From: Alphaproteobacteria bacterium
GTDB taxonomy: Bacteria > Pseudomonadota > Alphaproteobacteria > Micavibrionales > Micavibrionaceae
Length of the DNA stretch: 64,000 nucleotides
NCBI GenBank assembly: GCA_020442385.1
Contig: JAGRKE010000008.1
Location: 62,001 to 126,000 of the forward strand
Reading direction: 5' to 3'
Shown here in pieces: positions 35,219-45,136 of the stretch (positions are counted from its first letter, which is position 1; the number at the start of each line of letters is the position of its first letter). The notes beneath the pieces are model-generated. The model saw nothing but the letters and a program-made list of their open reading frames with translations. It was not told the DNA's origin and did no database searches. Both the position numbers and the translations under genes were made by a program.

Positions 35219-38200
35219 TTATGAAATCTGCGCGCCCATCGCCTGCTTGAATTCCGGGCTAGCATTTAACCATTCGCGAATACGATCAAAAACAGGCTGA
35301 TCAGAACTGCCGAAATCATTGCGGTCCAGATTTTTCGGCATGTTATAGGGACCGTAGAGACGGTGCGCCAGAGCCGCTTGACGCGCAATTTTCAGATCAA
35401 GATCATCGTCAGCTTTGATCGCACCCTTATCCAGATCGCCCTCCAATACATGCTGGAACGCAAAGATCAAACGCATATCTTCAGCCATCTGGCGACCATT
35501 TTTAATTTCTTCTGAGAAGCGTTTTTGGCTACGCTTTCCGAACTTCAAGGCTTGCAGCGTATCATCGTCACTATAAAGCCCGTTAATAATCTGCTTATAG
35601 CTGCGGCTTTTAAAGGTTACACCCCGATCGCCCTCTTCCGCCGTATTAGCCAGCGCTTCCATAAAGGCTGTGGCCTCAATCGCATCAATCGCCAGCACAG
35701 CATGAAAAGCCATATTCTCTTTTTTGCTCAACGCGGCATAATTATTTTTCGACAATTCAAGAAGCTGGGCGACGCTCCAGCGCGTCTCGTCTTTTGACGC
35801 CTCCATTTTATCAAAGCCATATTCGTAATTGGCATTAGCCAGTGCGACGACTGCGTTGGAAAACATATATTTAAAGCGCCAAATATCCCTGTTCCAGAAT
35901 TCTTTTAAATCTTCATCTGTAATCTGCTTCTTCTGATAGGCATCATGCAATTTTTTCAGAAAATGGCCGAACGTAAAAGAGCCGTCCGCAAAGGTGCCGG
36001 TTAAAACAAAAGATTTATTTGAGTGAATAGCGCGCGCGCTGGCCACACCCTTCTTTTGCTTGCCGGGTCTGGATGTTCCGCGTTTGGAAATATTGGTCAG
36101 CTCCGCCATGGTGATCGCTGAAACTTCTTCCATATACAGATCCAGACGCTCCGTTCCGTTTGAACGCGACAAGCTTTGATCCGTGCGCATCAACTCATAT
36201 TTATCCATACAGGATTTTTCAGCCGCATCCATAATCGCATGCATCGCCGGCGAATATTGTGCCGGAGCAGGCGCGACAAAATTAGCCGGAACATGCCCAT
36301 CAATCACCATGGAAGAGGCCGTAACCTGTTCTTGAATATTCATCAGGAGATCGTAGACCTGCGCACGCGTGCCCATCATAAGGCCGGGGCCACGGCCCTG
36401 AATGGTTGCTGCAACAAAAGACACAATCTGCTTCAGAGTTTGTTTGTCTTCCGCTGAAAATTCGATTCCCTCTTCCTGACGAATGTCTTCAATAATACTA
36501 AGCATGTGGCGCGGTAACATTTGCGGTGCCAACCCGCCGCGAGCATAAGACAATCCGCCGCCTTTTTGATCCATCACCGCTTTTTTAAATTCCAGCGACA
36601 GACGAATTTGATCTTTTTCCGCTTTGCGCTGCACCGGGCGAATAAACACACCGAATTTTTTTTGCGTGTCGCTGAGAGAGGATTTCACAATCACCCCGGC
36701 ATTCGGGGTGTCTTTCAGATTCTTTTTGCCGAAATAGCCTTCATAAAGACGGTTCGTTTCCGCCGTATTCTCAACCGTTCTTTTTTCTTCATTCAAATTG
36801 ATATGCTTGGCTGCTTTAATACCAAAAGCTTCAGCCAAAAATTGTTGCTCAATAGCAGAAACACTCTCAGCATTGGCAATAATCATCTCACCCATACGTT
36901 TGTGATTAAAACACTGCGCCGCCAAAATAACATGTTGCAGAACCTCACCTGCCCAGTGTTTTTCATTTTCTTCATCGCTTACGGGCTTGGTTTGATCCCA
37001 AATCGCAGGGCTGGACGCTAAAAGCCATTTAGGCAATTGCTCACTATATTTCTCAGACAGTTTTTTGAAAAAATAAGCTTGGTTTTTGGGGCGCAATTGA
37101 TCGAAGGATTTTCCTGAAGGAATCAGTTCTTGCAGAACCTCAGAATGACGCTCCTCAAGATAAGAAAACAAATTACCAAGGATGCTCGCTTTTCTAGGAT
37201 CCGTGTTAAAATAATCGCCGCTATCATGGCGGAATTGCTGGCGACCCAGCGCCATACCGTTTTGGTTATAGGCCATGATCACCCGGCGAATCGCCGCACT
37301 TGTTTCCGCGCTGACCTTTTCGGCTTTTACGATTTCGCGCATGTCTGAGATAATCTGCGCGCTGAGTTCCGGACCGACCTTATAGAGTTTATTTTTGTAA
37401 GGCGTGCTGGTGAAAACCTGATTGAACGTCTTCTTTGCGAGCCTATATTTGGCGCTGCCTGAATCGAGAAGACGAATATCATCCAAAGCCTCTTCCAGAG
37501 GCGAGAGTTTTTGAACCATTTCATCAAAAACCGCTCTTACATCAGAGAGCTGGTCAGCATCAGCCTGCGGGATTGACAGGTCTTGTAAAATTTCAAGATA
37601 GAGCTTGGTCGCACGGCTGGCGCCCTCAATACGCTGGGCCAGAACCACGGATGCCGGAACGCGCTTGCCATCAAGATCGGTATTGTGCCAACTGCGCTCA
37701 GCCAGATCGGTGCCAAACTCAGGGTCGGTAAAATCAATAACACCCCCGCCCAAAACCTCGTCAGCCGCATCTTGAACATCTTCAAGAAAATCAATCATGC
37801 CATCTGTGTAAAGCTGTTGCTGGTCAAGCGCGGCATTGGTTTCTTCTTTCGCACTTTGTTTTTCATGCGCAATTAGTTCAGCCTCAAGGTTTTTTGTAAT
37901 CCAGCGTTCTAATGCCGTATCGCGATCCTTTACATTTTCCTGCTCGGAAATTGCGATCAAATCCGCAAAAATCTTTTCTTGCGGCTCTTTTTTGTCGGTG
38001 GTCGGGTGGGGCGTAATAATCATCAAAACCGAGAGATTTTTATAGAGCTGTGCAATCTCCTGCGGCTTATAAACTCGCGCCAGTGTTTTGATATTTTCTT
38101 TAACGGTCTCGCGGCGCAGCTGACGATTAAAAACTGCATCGCCATGACGGCCATTTTGCTGGTTGCGCTGCGCCTGAATATGCGCCCCGGCATTGAGCAT

Positions 38201-38503
38201 GCCCGCCATCGCCTCCAGATGAGCAATCGCACCGATCTGGTTTTTATCAAGTGTTGAGAGCTGCTCTTGCAAAACACTTGCGCGGTCTTGCGCATAAGAC
38301 TGGTCTTTATACCTCCGGTAGAGAGAAACCGCCTCTTTCCAGCTCAAACCGTGTAAAACATCCGGCTTTTGATTGCTGTTTTCGTAAGCGGAGAGAACAC
38401 GGTTTAAAATGATTTTTGATCCTTGAAGAACATCTTGCCATTTATCTGAAGCAAGAAGCTTAAGGCTAGCACTTTCTGAAAAATTTAAGACCGACTCCGT
38501 CAT
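35219..38503 (-). CDS. ppc: Divergent, long phosphoenolpyruvate carboxylase
   Basis: Predicted to add bicarbonate to PEP to give oxaloacetate, refilling the TCA cycle. The catalytic-His motif appears as ITPHPTTD (about residue 163; usual form TAHPTE). The glycine loop reads GGGLSYARGGLAP, keeping the second Arg-Gly-Gly of the usual GRGGSIGRGGAP. A third block, TSRPGKQKKGVASARAIHSN, corresponds to the SRP...SLRAIPW block. The usual sequence around GYSDSNKD is not evident. At 1094 residues it is well above the usual 870-930. The identification is firm for the superfamily but the activity is less certain. The gene is monocistronic or followed by the small gene at 34911. Confidence 0.78.
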   Translation of the reverse strand: MTESVLNFSESASLKLLASDKWQDVLQGSKIILNRVLSAYENSNQKPDVLHGLSWKEAVSLYRRYKDQSYAQDRASVLQEQLSTLDKNQIGAIAHLEAMAGMLNAGAHIQAQRNQQNGRHGDAVFNRQLRRETVKENIKTLARVYKPQEIAQLYKNLSVLMIITPHPTTDKKEPQEKIFADLIAISEQENVKDRDTALERWITKNLEAELIAHEKQSAKEETNAALDQQQLYTDGMIDFLEDVQDAADEVLGGGVIDFTDPEFGTDLAERSWHNTDLDGKRVPASVVLAQRIEGASRATKLYLEILQDLSIPQADADQLSDVRAVFDEMVQKLSPLEEALDDIRLLDSGSAKYRLAKKTFNQVFTSTPYKNKLYKVGPELSAQIISDMREIVKAEKVSAETSAAIRRVIMAYNQNGMALGRQQFRHDSGDYFNTDPRKASILGNLFSYLEERHSEVLQELIPSGKSFDQLRPKNQAYFFKKLSEKYSEQLPKWLLASSPAIWDQTKPVSDEENEKHWAGEVLQHVILAAQCFNHKRMGEMIIANAESVSAIEQQFLAEAFGIKAAKHINLNEEKRTVENTAETNRLYEGYFGKKNLKDTPNAGVIVKSSLSDTQKKFGVFIRPVQRKAEKDQIRLSLEFKKAVMDQKGGGLSYARGGLAPQMLPRHMLSIIEDIRQEEGIEFSAEDKQTLKQIVSFVAATIQGRGPGLMMGTRAQVYDLLMNIQEQVTASSMVIDGHVPANFVAPAPAQYSPAMHAIMDAAEKSCMDKYELMRTDQSLSRSNGTERLDLYMEEVSAITMAELTNISKRGTSRPGKQKKGVASARAIHSNKSFVLTGTFADGSFTFGHFLKKLHDAYQKKQITDEDLKEFWNRDIWRFKYMFSNAVVALANANYEYGFDKMEASKDETRWSVAQLLELSKNNYAALSKKENMAFHAVLAIDAIEATAFMEALANTAEEGDRGVTFKSRSYKQIINGLYSDDDTLQALKFGKRSQKRFSEEIKNGRQMAEDMRLIFAFQHVLEGDLDKGAIKADDDLDLKIARQAALAHRLYGPYNMPKNLDRNDFGSSDQPVFDRIREWLNASPEFKQAMGAQIS

Positions 38504-38663
38504 GTACTCTACTCTAGTTCACCGGGTTGCCGCCCATTCACGCAACCAGCTTTGCTCTCCGTTATTTACTCAAGTGTGTGGCGTGTGTTTTTTATAGACA
38601 ATCGCGCATGAAAAAGTCAATCTTTTTCATAAAAAACATTAGCTACAGGAAACGGAAAAATCC

Positions 38664-41066
38664 CTAATTTCTTAAGGGCTTACCTTTTTCCAGCATATGC
38701 TCAATGCGGTTGAATGTGCCTTCATTGCGGATGAGAGCGGAAAACTGCTCCAATTCAAGGCGCAAGAGGTCATCCTCGCTGATCGGCTTGGTCCAATCGG
38801 CCTCCGGTCCGCCGGAGAGCACTTTGGCAAGATGATCAGAGACCACAACGTCATAGGGCGTAGCCTTGCCCGATTTGCGCAAATCCGCTACGGCAAGGTC
38901 CAAAGCCGCCTTACCGCCCGGTCCGGGCATACGGATTTCTTCGGCCTTTTCCGGCACTTTATAGTCTTTCGCCAATTCCAGCGCGCGCTGCTTGGCGTCA
39001 TAAAGCAAGCGGTCGCGGTTCATCGTAATGCCATCGGTTTCACGGAAATAGCCGATAGAGACTGCCTCTTGTGCGCTTTTTGCGACGGTGGCCGTTCCAA
39101 TCGTCTCAAACGCCTTGCGCACCGCGCCCATCGGCGTATTGGGCGGGGAGAACCACATGGCGGCCTTGCCGAATTTTTCAACACCTGCCATGAATGTGGC
39201 TTTTTCACGCTCCATAAAGCGCAAAATCATCTCCTTACAGCCGCCCCAGCCGGGGATTACGCCCACACCAACCTCAACCAGGCCAGTGTAGGTTTCTGCG
39301 TGCGCCTGCACTGCGTCTGAGGTGAGCAAGATTTCACAACCGCCGCCCAGCGCCATACCGCTCGGCGCAGAAACAACAGGAAACGGCGCATATTTGAGCT
39401 TCATAAAGGTTTGCTGACCCACGCCGATAAATTCTTCGACCTGCGGATACAGCGCGATATTCATCATAAACAGCGCCAAACCCAAATTCGCGCCGGCAGA
39501 GAAATGCGAAGCTTCGTTGTAAACCACCAGCGCCTTGTAATCGCCAGAACCATCACCAATCGTGGCGATAACTTTGTTCAGCATCTCAAAGGTCTTGTCA
39601 TCGAAGGTGTTCATTTTCGAGGTATGCTCAAAACACAGCACACCATCACCGATATCCCAAACGCTGGCAGAGCCGTTTTTCATGACGGGTTCGGAGGAGA
39701 GTTTAATGTCGCTGAGCAAAAGAACCCCATCGGAGCGTTTGACCGCATGATATTTCCCATCCGTACCGAAATATTGCAGAGCGCCGCCTTCGACCTTATA
39801 GAAGGTGCCCTCACCGACTTTGGTCAGCATTTCAGGAACGGCAATCCCTTCAGCCGCCAGTTTTTCAGCAAAAACTTTAGGGCCGATGGCATCGATCATC
39901 TCGAACGGGCCTTGCTTCCAGTTATAGCCGAGCTTCATGCCCTCATCGATATCATAGACGGTATCGGCAATCTCACCCACCAGCGAGGCCGCATACGCCA
40001 GAGTCTTAGATAAAACCGCCCACGCGTATTGTCCACCCGGTGAATCGGTCTCCAGCACCGCGCGCAAGCCCTTTTTCCCCGCCGAAACAGCCGGATCAGA
40101 TGGCTTGGAGGCTTTTGCATACTGGCTTTCATCAAATGTGTTCGCATCAATCGCCAGCGCCTGTTTTTCTTTTGCCTTCGGATTGTCGGGATTAAGGCGG
40201 AAAAATCCACCCTTACCTTTGCGGCCTGTATACCCGGCCTCGATCATGCCGTGAACGAATTTGTGATCGATAAATAAATCACGGTATGCATCATCCTTGG
40301 GCAAGGTGGAAAGCAAGCTGTCGGAAAGCTTAGGCATCAAATCAATACCCACAAGATCGATCAGCGCGAACACGCCGGTTTTGGGAATGCCCACGGGCTT
40401 GCTCAAAACCGCATCGGCCACTTCAATCGAAACGCCTTGCGCCACGGCTTCGTTCACTCCGGCGGTTAGCCAGAACACACCCAAACGGTTGGCAATAAAG
40501 CCCGGCGTATCGTGGCATTGCACTACGCCCTTACCCAGCTTCACATCGCAAATCTCACGGATTGTCTCTATGGCTTTTTTATCGGTTTTCGGGCCGACCA
40601 CCAACTCCAGAAGGCGCATATAGCGCGGCGGGTTGAAGAAGTGCGTGATCATAAAATCTTTGGCAAACGCATCGGGCTGCCCTTCGATGAGTTTATGTAG
40701 CGGAATGGTGGAGGTGTTCGAACTCACGATCGAGCCTTTTTTGCGGGCTTTTTGCAGTTTCTCATAGGTCGCGTGTTTAATTTTGAGATCTTCGAGAACC
40801 ACCTCGATAATCCAGTCACAGTCAGCGATCATATCCAAATCATCATCAATCGTACCCGTGCTGATCAGCTTCGCATTGCGCTTATGCATGAAGGGCGCAG
40901 GGTCTTGCTTGAGCATACGCTCAACCGCGCCTGCTGCTAAATCTTTACCTTCGACCTTAATATCCAGCAACACAACCGGCAGGCCCGCATTGGCCACTTG
41001 CGCGGCGATGCCCGAACCCATAACCCCCGATCCAATCACGGCTACTTTTTTAATCTGATCGCTCAT
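38664..41066 (-). CDS. fadN: FadN-type 3-hydroxyacyl-CoA dehydrogenase / enoyl-CoA hydratase
   Basis: Bifunctional beta-oxidation enzyme. The NAD-binding domain comes first, VAVIGSGVMGSGIAAQVANAG (about 8-28), with the dehydrogenase signature HFFNPPRYMRLLELV (about 140), and a second 3HCDH helical domain. The enoyl-CoA hydratase (crotonase) domain follows (about 460-700), with SGMALGGGCEILLTSDAVQAHA and VGVIPGWGG. This order (dehydrogenase then hydratase) is that of FadN, the reverse of E. coli FadB. Length (800 aa) fits. It overlaps the preceding unknown gene by 4 bp (ATGA), so the operon fadA, unknown, fadN is translated together. Confidence 0.94.
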   Translation of the reverse strand: MSDQIKKVAVIGSGVMGSGIAAQVANAGLPVVLLDIKVEGKDLAAGAVERMLKQDPAPFMHKRNAKLISTGTIDDDLDMIADCDWIIEVVLEDLKIKHATYEKLQKARKKGSIVSSNTSTIPLHKLIEGQPDAFAKDFMITHFFNPPRYMRLLELVVGPKTDKKAIETIREICDVKLGKGVVQCHDTPGFIANRLGVFWLTAGVNEAVAQGVSIEVADAVLSKPVGIPKTGVFALIDLVGIDLMPKLSDSLLSTLPKDDAYRDLFIDHKFVHGMIEAGYTGRKGKGGFFRLNPDNPKAKEKQALAIDANTFDESQYAKASKPSDPAVSAGKKGLRAVLETDSPGGQYAWAVLSKTLAYAASLVGEIADTVYDIDEGMKLGYNWKQGPFEMIDAIGPKVFAEKLAAEGIAVPEMLTKVGEGTFYKVEGGALQYFGTDGKYHAVKRSDGVLLLSDIKLSSEPVMKNGSASVWDIGDGVLCFEHTSKMNTFDDKTFEMLNKVIATIGDGSGDYKALVVYNEASHFSAGANLGLALFMMNIALYPQVEEFIGVGQQTFMKLKYAPFPVVSAPSGMALGGGCEILLTSDAVQAHAETYTGLVEVGVGVIPGWGGCKEMILRFMEREKATFMAGVEKFGKAAMWFSPPNTPMGAVRKAFETIGTATVAKSAQEAVSIGYFRETDGITMNRDRLLYDAKQRALELAKDYKVPEKAEEIRMPGPGGKAALDLAVADLRKSGKATPYDVVVSDHLAKVLSGGPEADWTKPISEDDLLRLELEQFSALIRNEGTFNRIEHMLEKGKPLRN

Positions 41067-42271
41067 GCGGTTTTCCTTTCATGCGTCGCTATATCGTCTT
41101 CGTCAAAATCAGCCAGGGCTTCGTAAAATTCGTCCATGGCTTCGTTGGTCCATTTTTCAATATTGCCAATTTCCTGAAACTGGCCACTTAGAATAAAATT
41201 CACATTGTTAATCACCTCGGCCTCATAAGCACGTACATCCTTAATTTCGGCCATGGGCTGCGCCAGTCCGCGCATCATGCGCATATAAAGCGTTGTCAGC
41301 CCCTCCAGCGAGCCAAACACCAAGAGCTTCTCACGCAAATGACCTAGAGATTTGAGCTTATGCTCCATATAGGGCTGATAATATTTCTCGATGTATTTTA
41401 CTTTTTGTTCAATCTCGCGTTCTTGCGTTGCCAGCAAAACCCGCAGCTCCGCCGTACTCAAAAACAGCTTGCCCTCACTGCCCGATAAATCTTCGCGTGA
41501 TTTTTCAAACAGATCAATCAACGCAGCAGACTTCGTTTGAATGGTTTTAATATTTTCCGCTCCGGCTTTTTTATCGAGTGTAAATTTCTTGGGCGCCTGC
41601 ACCATCGCGGCTGCGGATTTGCGCGCTTTATCAAATTCACCGACACGCAAATTCGAGCGCAGCGAGGTCAGCAAGCGCGGCGCGTCTTTACCATGCACCC
41701 TTTCCAGCGCACTCTCCAGCGCCGAAAAATTTTCATCCGCCACTTCCAACGTTTTTAGTGCGCCGCCGAGCCGTGCATGAGATTCACGCAGCTCATTGCG
41801 TTCTTTTTGATAGCGACGCAAAACCGTGCCGACATCCGAGGTCCATTTCGTGCCTTTTTTACTGCCGCTCTCACCTGTCGCAACATTTTCATTCTTAAGC
41901 ATTTCCTGATGAACAAAGCCGCTACAGCGGTCAATATGCGCATAGACCAATGCAAAGCGCAGAATATTCTTTTGCAAATCTTCCAGCGCCTCTGCCGCCG
42001 CCTGTTTGAGCTTCGCTGCCTCCGCGTGATTTTGAACCCGTACGGTTTTTTTACGCTCCTGCGCCGCCCATTCCAGTGAATATTTAAAAAAAGCTTGATA
42101 GAGCGAACTTAGAATATCGTTTTCCCGCGCGGCATTTTTCATGTCAGGATTATCTTGAATCGTGCGCACATAGCCCTTTACGACATCGGTGAATGCCGCC
42201 GCCGCATTGGAGATATCATTCTCCGGCGTGAGGTCTAGTTCTCCGAGTAAGGCCCGTACGATTGCGGACAT
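41063..42271 (-). CDS. Helical protein of unknown function within the fadA-fadN operon
   Basis: A 402-residue soluble, almost wholly alpha-helical and charged protein. Long heptad-like stretches occur near residues 75-110 (RKKTVRVQNHAEAAKLKQAA), 155-215 and 255-330 (LRVLLATQEREIEQKVKYIE). There is no signal peptide, membrane segment or recognised motif. Its stop overlaps the fadN start (ATGA) and its start is 22 bp after the thiolase stop, so it is translated with the beta-oxidation enzymes. A scaffold or subunit linking them, or a regulator, is conceivable; I do not recognise a family. Confidence 0.75.
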   Translation of the reverse strand: MSAIVRALLGELDLTPENDISNAAAAFTDVVKGYVRTIQDNPDMKNAARENDILSSLYQAFFKYSLEWAAQERKKTVRVQNHAEAAKLKQAAAEALEDLQKNILRFALVYAHIDRCSGFVHQEMLKNENVATGESGSKKGTKWTSDVGTVLRRYQKERNELRESHARLGGALKTLEVADENFSALESALERVHGKDAPRLLTSLRSNLRVGEFDKARKSAAAMVQAPKKFTLDKKAGAENIKTIQTKSAALIDLFEKSREDLSGSEGKLFLSTAELRVLLATQEREIEQKVKYIEKYYQPYMEHKLKSLGHLREKLLVFGSLEGLTTLYMRMMRGLAQPMAEIKDVRAYEAEVINNVNFILSGQFQEIGNIEKWTNEAMDEFYEALADFDEDDIATHERKTA

Positions 42272-42293
42272 GCAGCCTTCCTGATCTGGTTAA

Positions 42294-43421
42294 TTATACA
42301 GCTTCCAATACGGTCGCGATTCCCTGCCCGCCACCGATACACATGGTCGCCAGCGCATATTTTCCACCTTCGCGCTTGAGCAGGCTGGCCGCCTTACCCG
42401 TAATACGCGCACCCGAGGTTCCCAAGGGGTGACCCAGCGCAATTGCGCCGCCATCGATATTCACCTTAGACTCATCTATTCCCAGCTCTTTAAGGACCGA
42501 GAGTGACTGCGCAGCAAAGGCTTCGTTCAGTTCCCAAATATCAATATCATCAATTTTAAGCCCTGCACGTTCCAACGCTTTATGCGTGGCCGGAACCGGA
42601 CCGATGCCCATAATTTCCGCTGCACATCCGGCAACAGCCACGGATTTAATACGCGCTAATTTTGGCAATTTATGTTTGTCTGCATACTCTTCAGAGGCCA
42701 CGATCACGGCCGCCGACCCATCAGTCAACGGAGACGAAGTCGCCGCGGTGACGCTGCCCTTTTCATCAAAGGCCGGGCTGAGCGTTGCCAGTTTTTCCGT
42801 GCTTGAATCAGGGCGGATTGTGCCATCTTCTGTGACATCGCCAATCGCCACCAGCTCATCAGCAAATTTGCCGTCTTTCGCAGCGGCCGCCGCCTTATGA
42901 TGCGACTTCACGGCAAATTCCTCCTGCGCCGCGCGCGAAATATCATATTTCTTTGCCAGATTTTCTGCAGTTTCACCCATGGAGATATAGGCCTGCGGAT
43001 ATTTCTCAATCAGCCCCGGATTGGGCATTGGGTTAAAACCACCCATTGGAATGCGGCTCATGCTCTCAACGCCGGCAGCGATAAACACCTCACCCGCACC
43101 CATCTGGATCGCGCCCGCCGCCACGTGAATTGAGGTCATCGACGATCCGCAAAAGCGGTTAAGCGTCGCGCCCGCCACAGAAATCGGCAGATCCGCATTA
43201 TTCACCACCAGCCGGGCAATGTTAAAGCCCTGCTCGGCCTCCGGGAAAGCACAACCCATCAGTAAATCTTCAATATCTTCGGCATTAACGCCTGTATCTG
43301 CGACCAAAGCCTTGATCACAGCGGCCGCCATATCATCGGGGCGCACGCCGGCCAAAGCGCCTTTATTGGCAAAATGCATAGGGGAGCGCTTGAATCCGCA
43401 AAGGACAACTGGTTTGTGCAT
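42294..43421 (-). CDS. fadA: Acetyl-CoA C-acyltransferase (3-ketoacyl-CoA thiolase)
   Basis: Final step of beta-oxidation: thiolytic cleavage of 3-ketoacyl-CoA. The nucleophilic Cys is in NRFCGSSMTSIHVAAG (about residue 90), the His in NGGAIALGHPLGTSGAR-type block (GGAIALGHPLGTSGARI), and the second Cys in MCIGGGQGIATV. Length is 375 residues from ATG at 43421, which has a strong GGAGG seven bases upstream; the open frame runs 23 codons further but lacks a better start. It leads the operon with the unknown helical gene and fadN. Confidence 0.95.
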   Translation of the reverse strand: MHKPVVLCGFKRSPMHFANKGALAGVRPDDMAAAVIKALVADTGVNAEDIEDLLMGCAFPEAEQGFNIARLVVNNADLPISVAGATLNRFCGSSMTSIHVAAGAIQMGAGEVFIAAGVESMSRIPMGGFNPMPNPGLIEKYPQAYISMGETAENLAKKYDISRAAQEEFAVKSHHKAAAAAKDGKFADELVAIGDVTEDGTIRPDSSTEKLATLSPAFDEKGSVTAATSSPLTDGSAAVIVASEEYADKHKLPKLARIKSVAVAGCAAEIMGIGPVPATHKALERAGLKIDDIDIWELNEAFAAQSLSVLKELGIDESKVNIDGGAIALGHPLGTSGARITGKAASLLKREGGKYALATMCIGGGQGIATVLEAV

Positions 43422-43617
43422 GAAAAAACCTCCAAGGTTTAGGATAGCGTCAAAATCATAAATTTTTATTACTTTATAGTGATATAGCACCGGGGTCTAC
43501 GGCTTTCCAATGCGTATACGACTATATTCCATTTGACATCGAAAACAAAATCCGTCATTGAGGATTTTAAGAGTTCAAACACGTTTCTGAAAGACTGAAA
43601 TTTAAAGGAGAAAAGCC

Positions 43618-44100
43618 GTGAGTGCAGCCACAGATGCCAGAGGTTTAAAGAGAATTTGCTATGAATGCGGAGCGCGCTTTTATGACATGAATAAGCGCCC
43701 CATCACGTGCCCGTCTTGCGCGGTCGAGTTTACCGGCGAAGTGAAGGTGAAAACCCGCCGCGGCCGCAGCATCGCCGAAAGCGAAAAAGACACCAAAAAA
43801 ACACCAGCCAATACAGCCAAAGATGACGCACTCGAAAATCAACTCGAAGAGGGTGATGAGGGCGATGAAGAGGACGAGGAGGATCTCGAAGAGCTTCAAG
43901 AAGTCAGCCTTGATGATGTCGCCGCCGAGGAAGAGGGCGATAACGACGCGCAGGATGAAGACGATCTGCCCGACCTGGATGATGACGACATGGATCTGGA
44001 TATGGACGATGACCTTGATGTCACGCTGGAAGAAGATCTGGACGACGATCTGGAAGAAGATCTCGAAGACGTCAAAAAGTCAGCCGGCGGAGACGACTAA
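43618..44100 (+). CDS. TIGR02300/FYDLN-acid family protein
   Basis: A 160-residue protein of a small alphaproteobacterial family. The N-terminal part has a zinc-ribbon-like arrangement (ICYECGARFYDMNKRPITC, then CPSC) with the family's FYD(L/M)N motif. The C-terminal 80 residues are extremely acidic (Asp/Glu-rich, with LDDDDMDLDMDDDL). Function unknown. The start is GTG at 43618 with AAAGGAG upstream. prmA begins 12 bp after its stop, so they are probably one unit. Confidence 0.92.
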   Translation: MSAATDARGLKRICYECGARFYDMNKRPITCPSCAVEFTGEVKVKTRRGRSIAESEKDTKKTPANTAKDDALENQLEEGDEGDEEDEEDLEELQEVSLDDVAAEEEGDNDAQDEDDLPDLDDDDMDLDMDDDLDVTLEEDLDDDLEEDLEDVKKSAGGDD

Positions 44101-44112
44101 GGGTTTGGGGCT

Positions 44113-45024
44113 GTGTTTAGCGCACGTATAAAACTGCCGGCCCACCTTTCTCAAAGCGATATTAATGTGTTTGCGGACATGCTCGGCGATACCGAGCATG
44201 CCTTTACCGGCCTGCGTGCCGACAATCACGATAAAAGCCCATGGACACTTGAGTGGATCACGGAAAACAAGCCGGCTGCCGAGGATATGAGCGCGCGCGT
44301 TTGCCTGCTCGCTGAACTCAATGAGATCGATCTGACAATCGCCGCCAATGACTGGCAGATTGAAAAGCTGCCTGAGATTGATTGGCTGGCCCATTCCTAT
44401 CAGCAATTCCCGCCCTTTTCCGTCGGGCCGTTCTTTATTTACGGATCACATTATGAGGGCGCGGTTCCGCCCGAACAGATGGGCTTGCAAATTGATGCTG
44501 CCACCGCCTTTGGCTCTGGCGAACACGGCACAACCAAGGGCTGTTTGCAGGCGATGCTTGAGCTTAAACATCAGGGCATCTGCCCGTGGCAAATTTTGGA
44601 TATGGGCACGGGATCAGGCATTCTTGCGATCGCCGCATGGAAGCTTTGGAAAACCCCGGTTCTGGCGGTTGATAATGACGAAGAAGCCGTGCGCGTTACC
44701 GAGCGTCATCGTGAAGCTAACAAAGTTCCGGCAGGCGCGGGCGATTTGACCAGCGCGCATGGGGATGGGTTTGCCAGCACGATTACGCAGGAGAAGAAAC
44801 CCTATGAGCTGGTGATTGCCAATATTCTCGCCGGTCCGCTCAAAGACATGGCAGCTGATTTAAAAGATGTGGTGGATGAAAATGGGTATGTCATTCTTTC
44901 CGGCATTTTAAACGAGCAAGCCGAAGATGTTCTGAGCGCTTACCAAGCACAAGGGCTTACGTTGCGCAAAACCTATAAGATCGGGGAATGGACGACCCTA
45001 GTCCTGCATAACCCGGCGGCGTAA
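44113..45024 (+). CDS. prmA: Ribosomal protein L11 methyltransferase
   Basis: SAM-dependent trimethylation of ribosomal protein L11. The PrmA signature is DAATAFGSGEHGTTKGC (about residue 130), followed by motif I ILDMGTGSGILAIAAW, DNDEEAVRV, and the NIL motif in VIANILAGPL. The N-terminal 100 residues are the L11-recognition domain, divergent as usual. The start is GTG at 44113, 12 bp after the FYDLN gene's stop. Length (303 aa) is typical. Confidence 0.93.
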   Translation: MFSARIKLPAHLSQSDINVFADMLGDTEHAFTGLRADNHDKSPWTLEWITENKPAAEDMSARVCLLAELNEIDLTIAANDWQIEKLPEIDWLAHSYQQFPPFSVGPFFIYGSHYEGAVPPEQMGLQIDAATAFGSGEHGTTKGCLQAMLELKHQGICPWQILDMGTGSGILAIAAWKLWKTPVLAVDNDEEAVRVTERHREANKVPAGAGDLTSAHGDGFASTITQEKKPYELVIANILAGPLKDMAADLKDVVDENGYVILSGILNEQAEDVLSAYQAQGLTLRKTYKIGEWTTLVLHNPAA

Positions 45025-45136
45025 AAATCTTGATGCAAACCTGCACGGCCGCAATTACAAACGGCACGCCAAGCCACTAAATTTTTGAAAGTGATCTTTC
45101 CATCTGTTTTATGATTACAGAACCAAAAACTTGACG

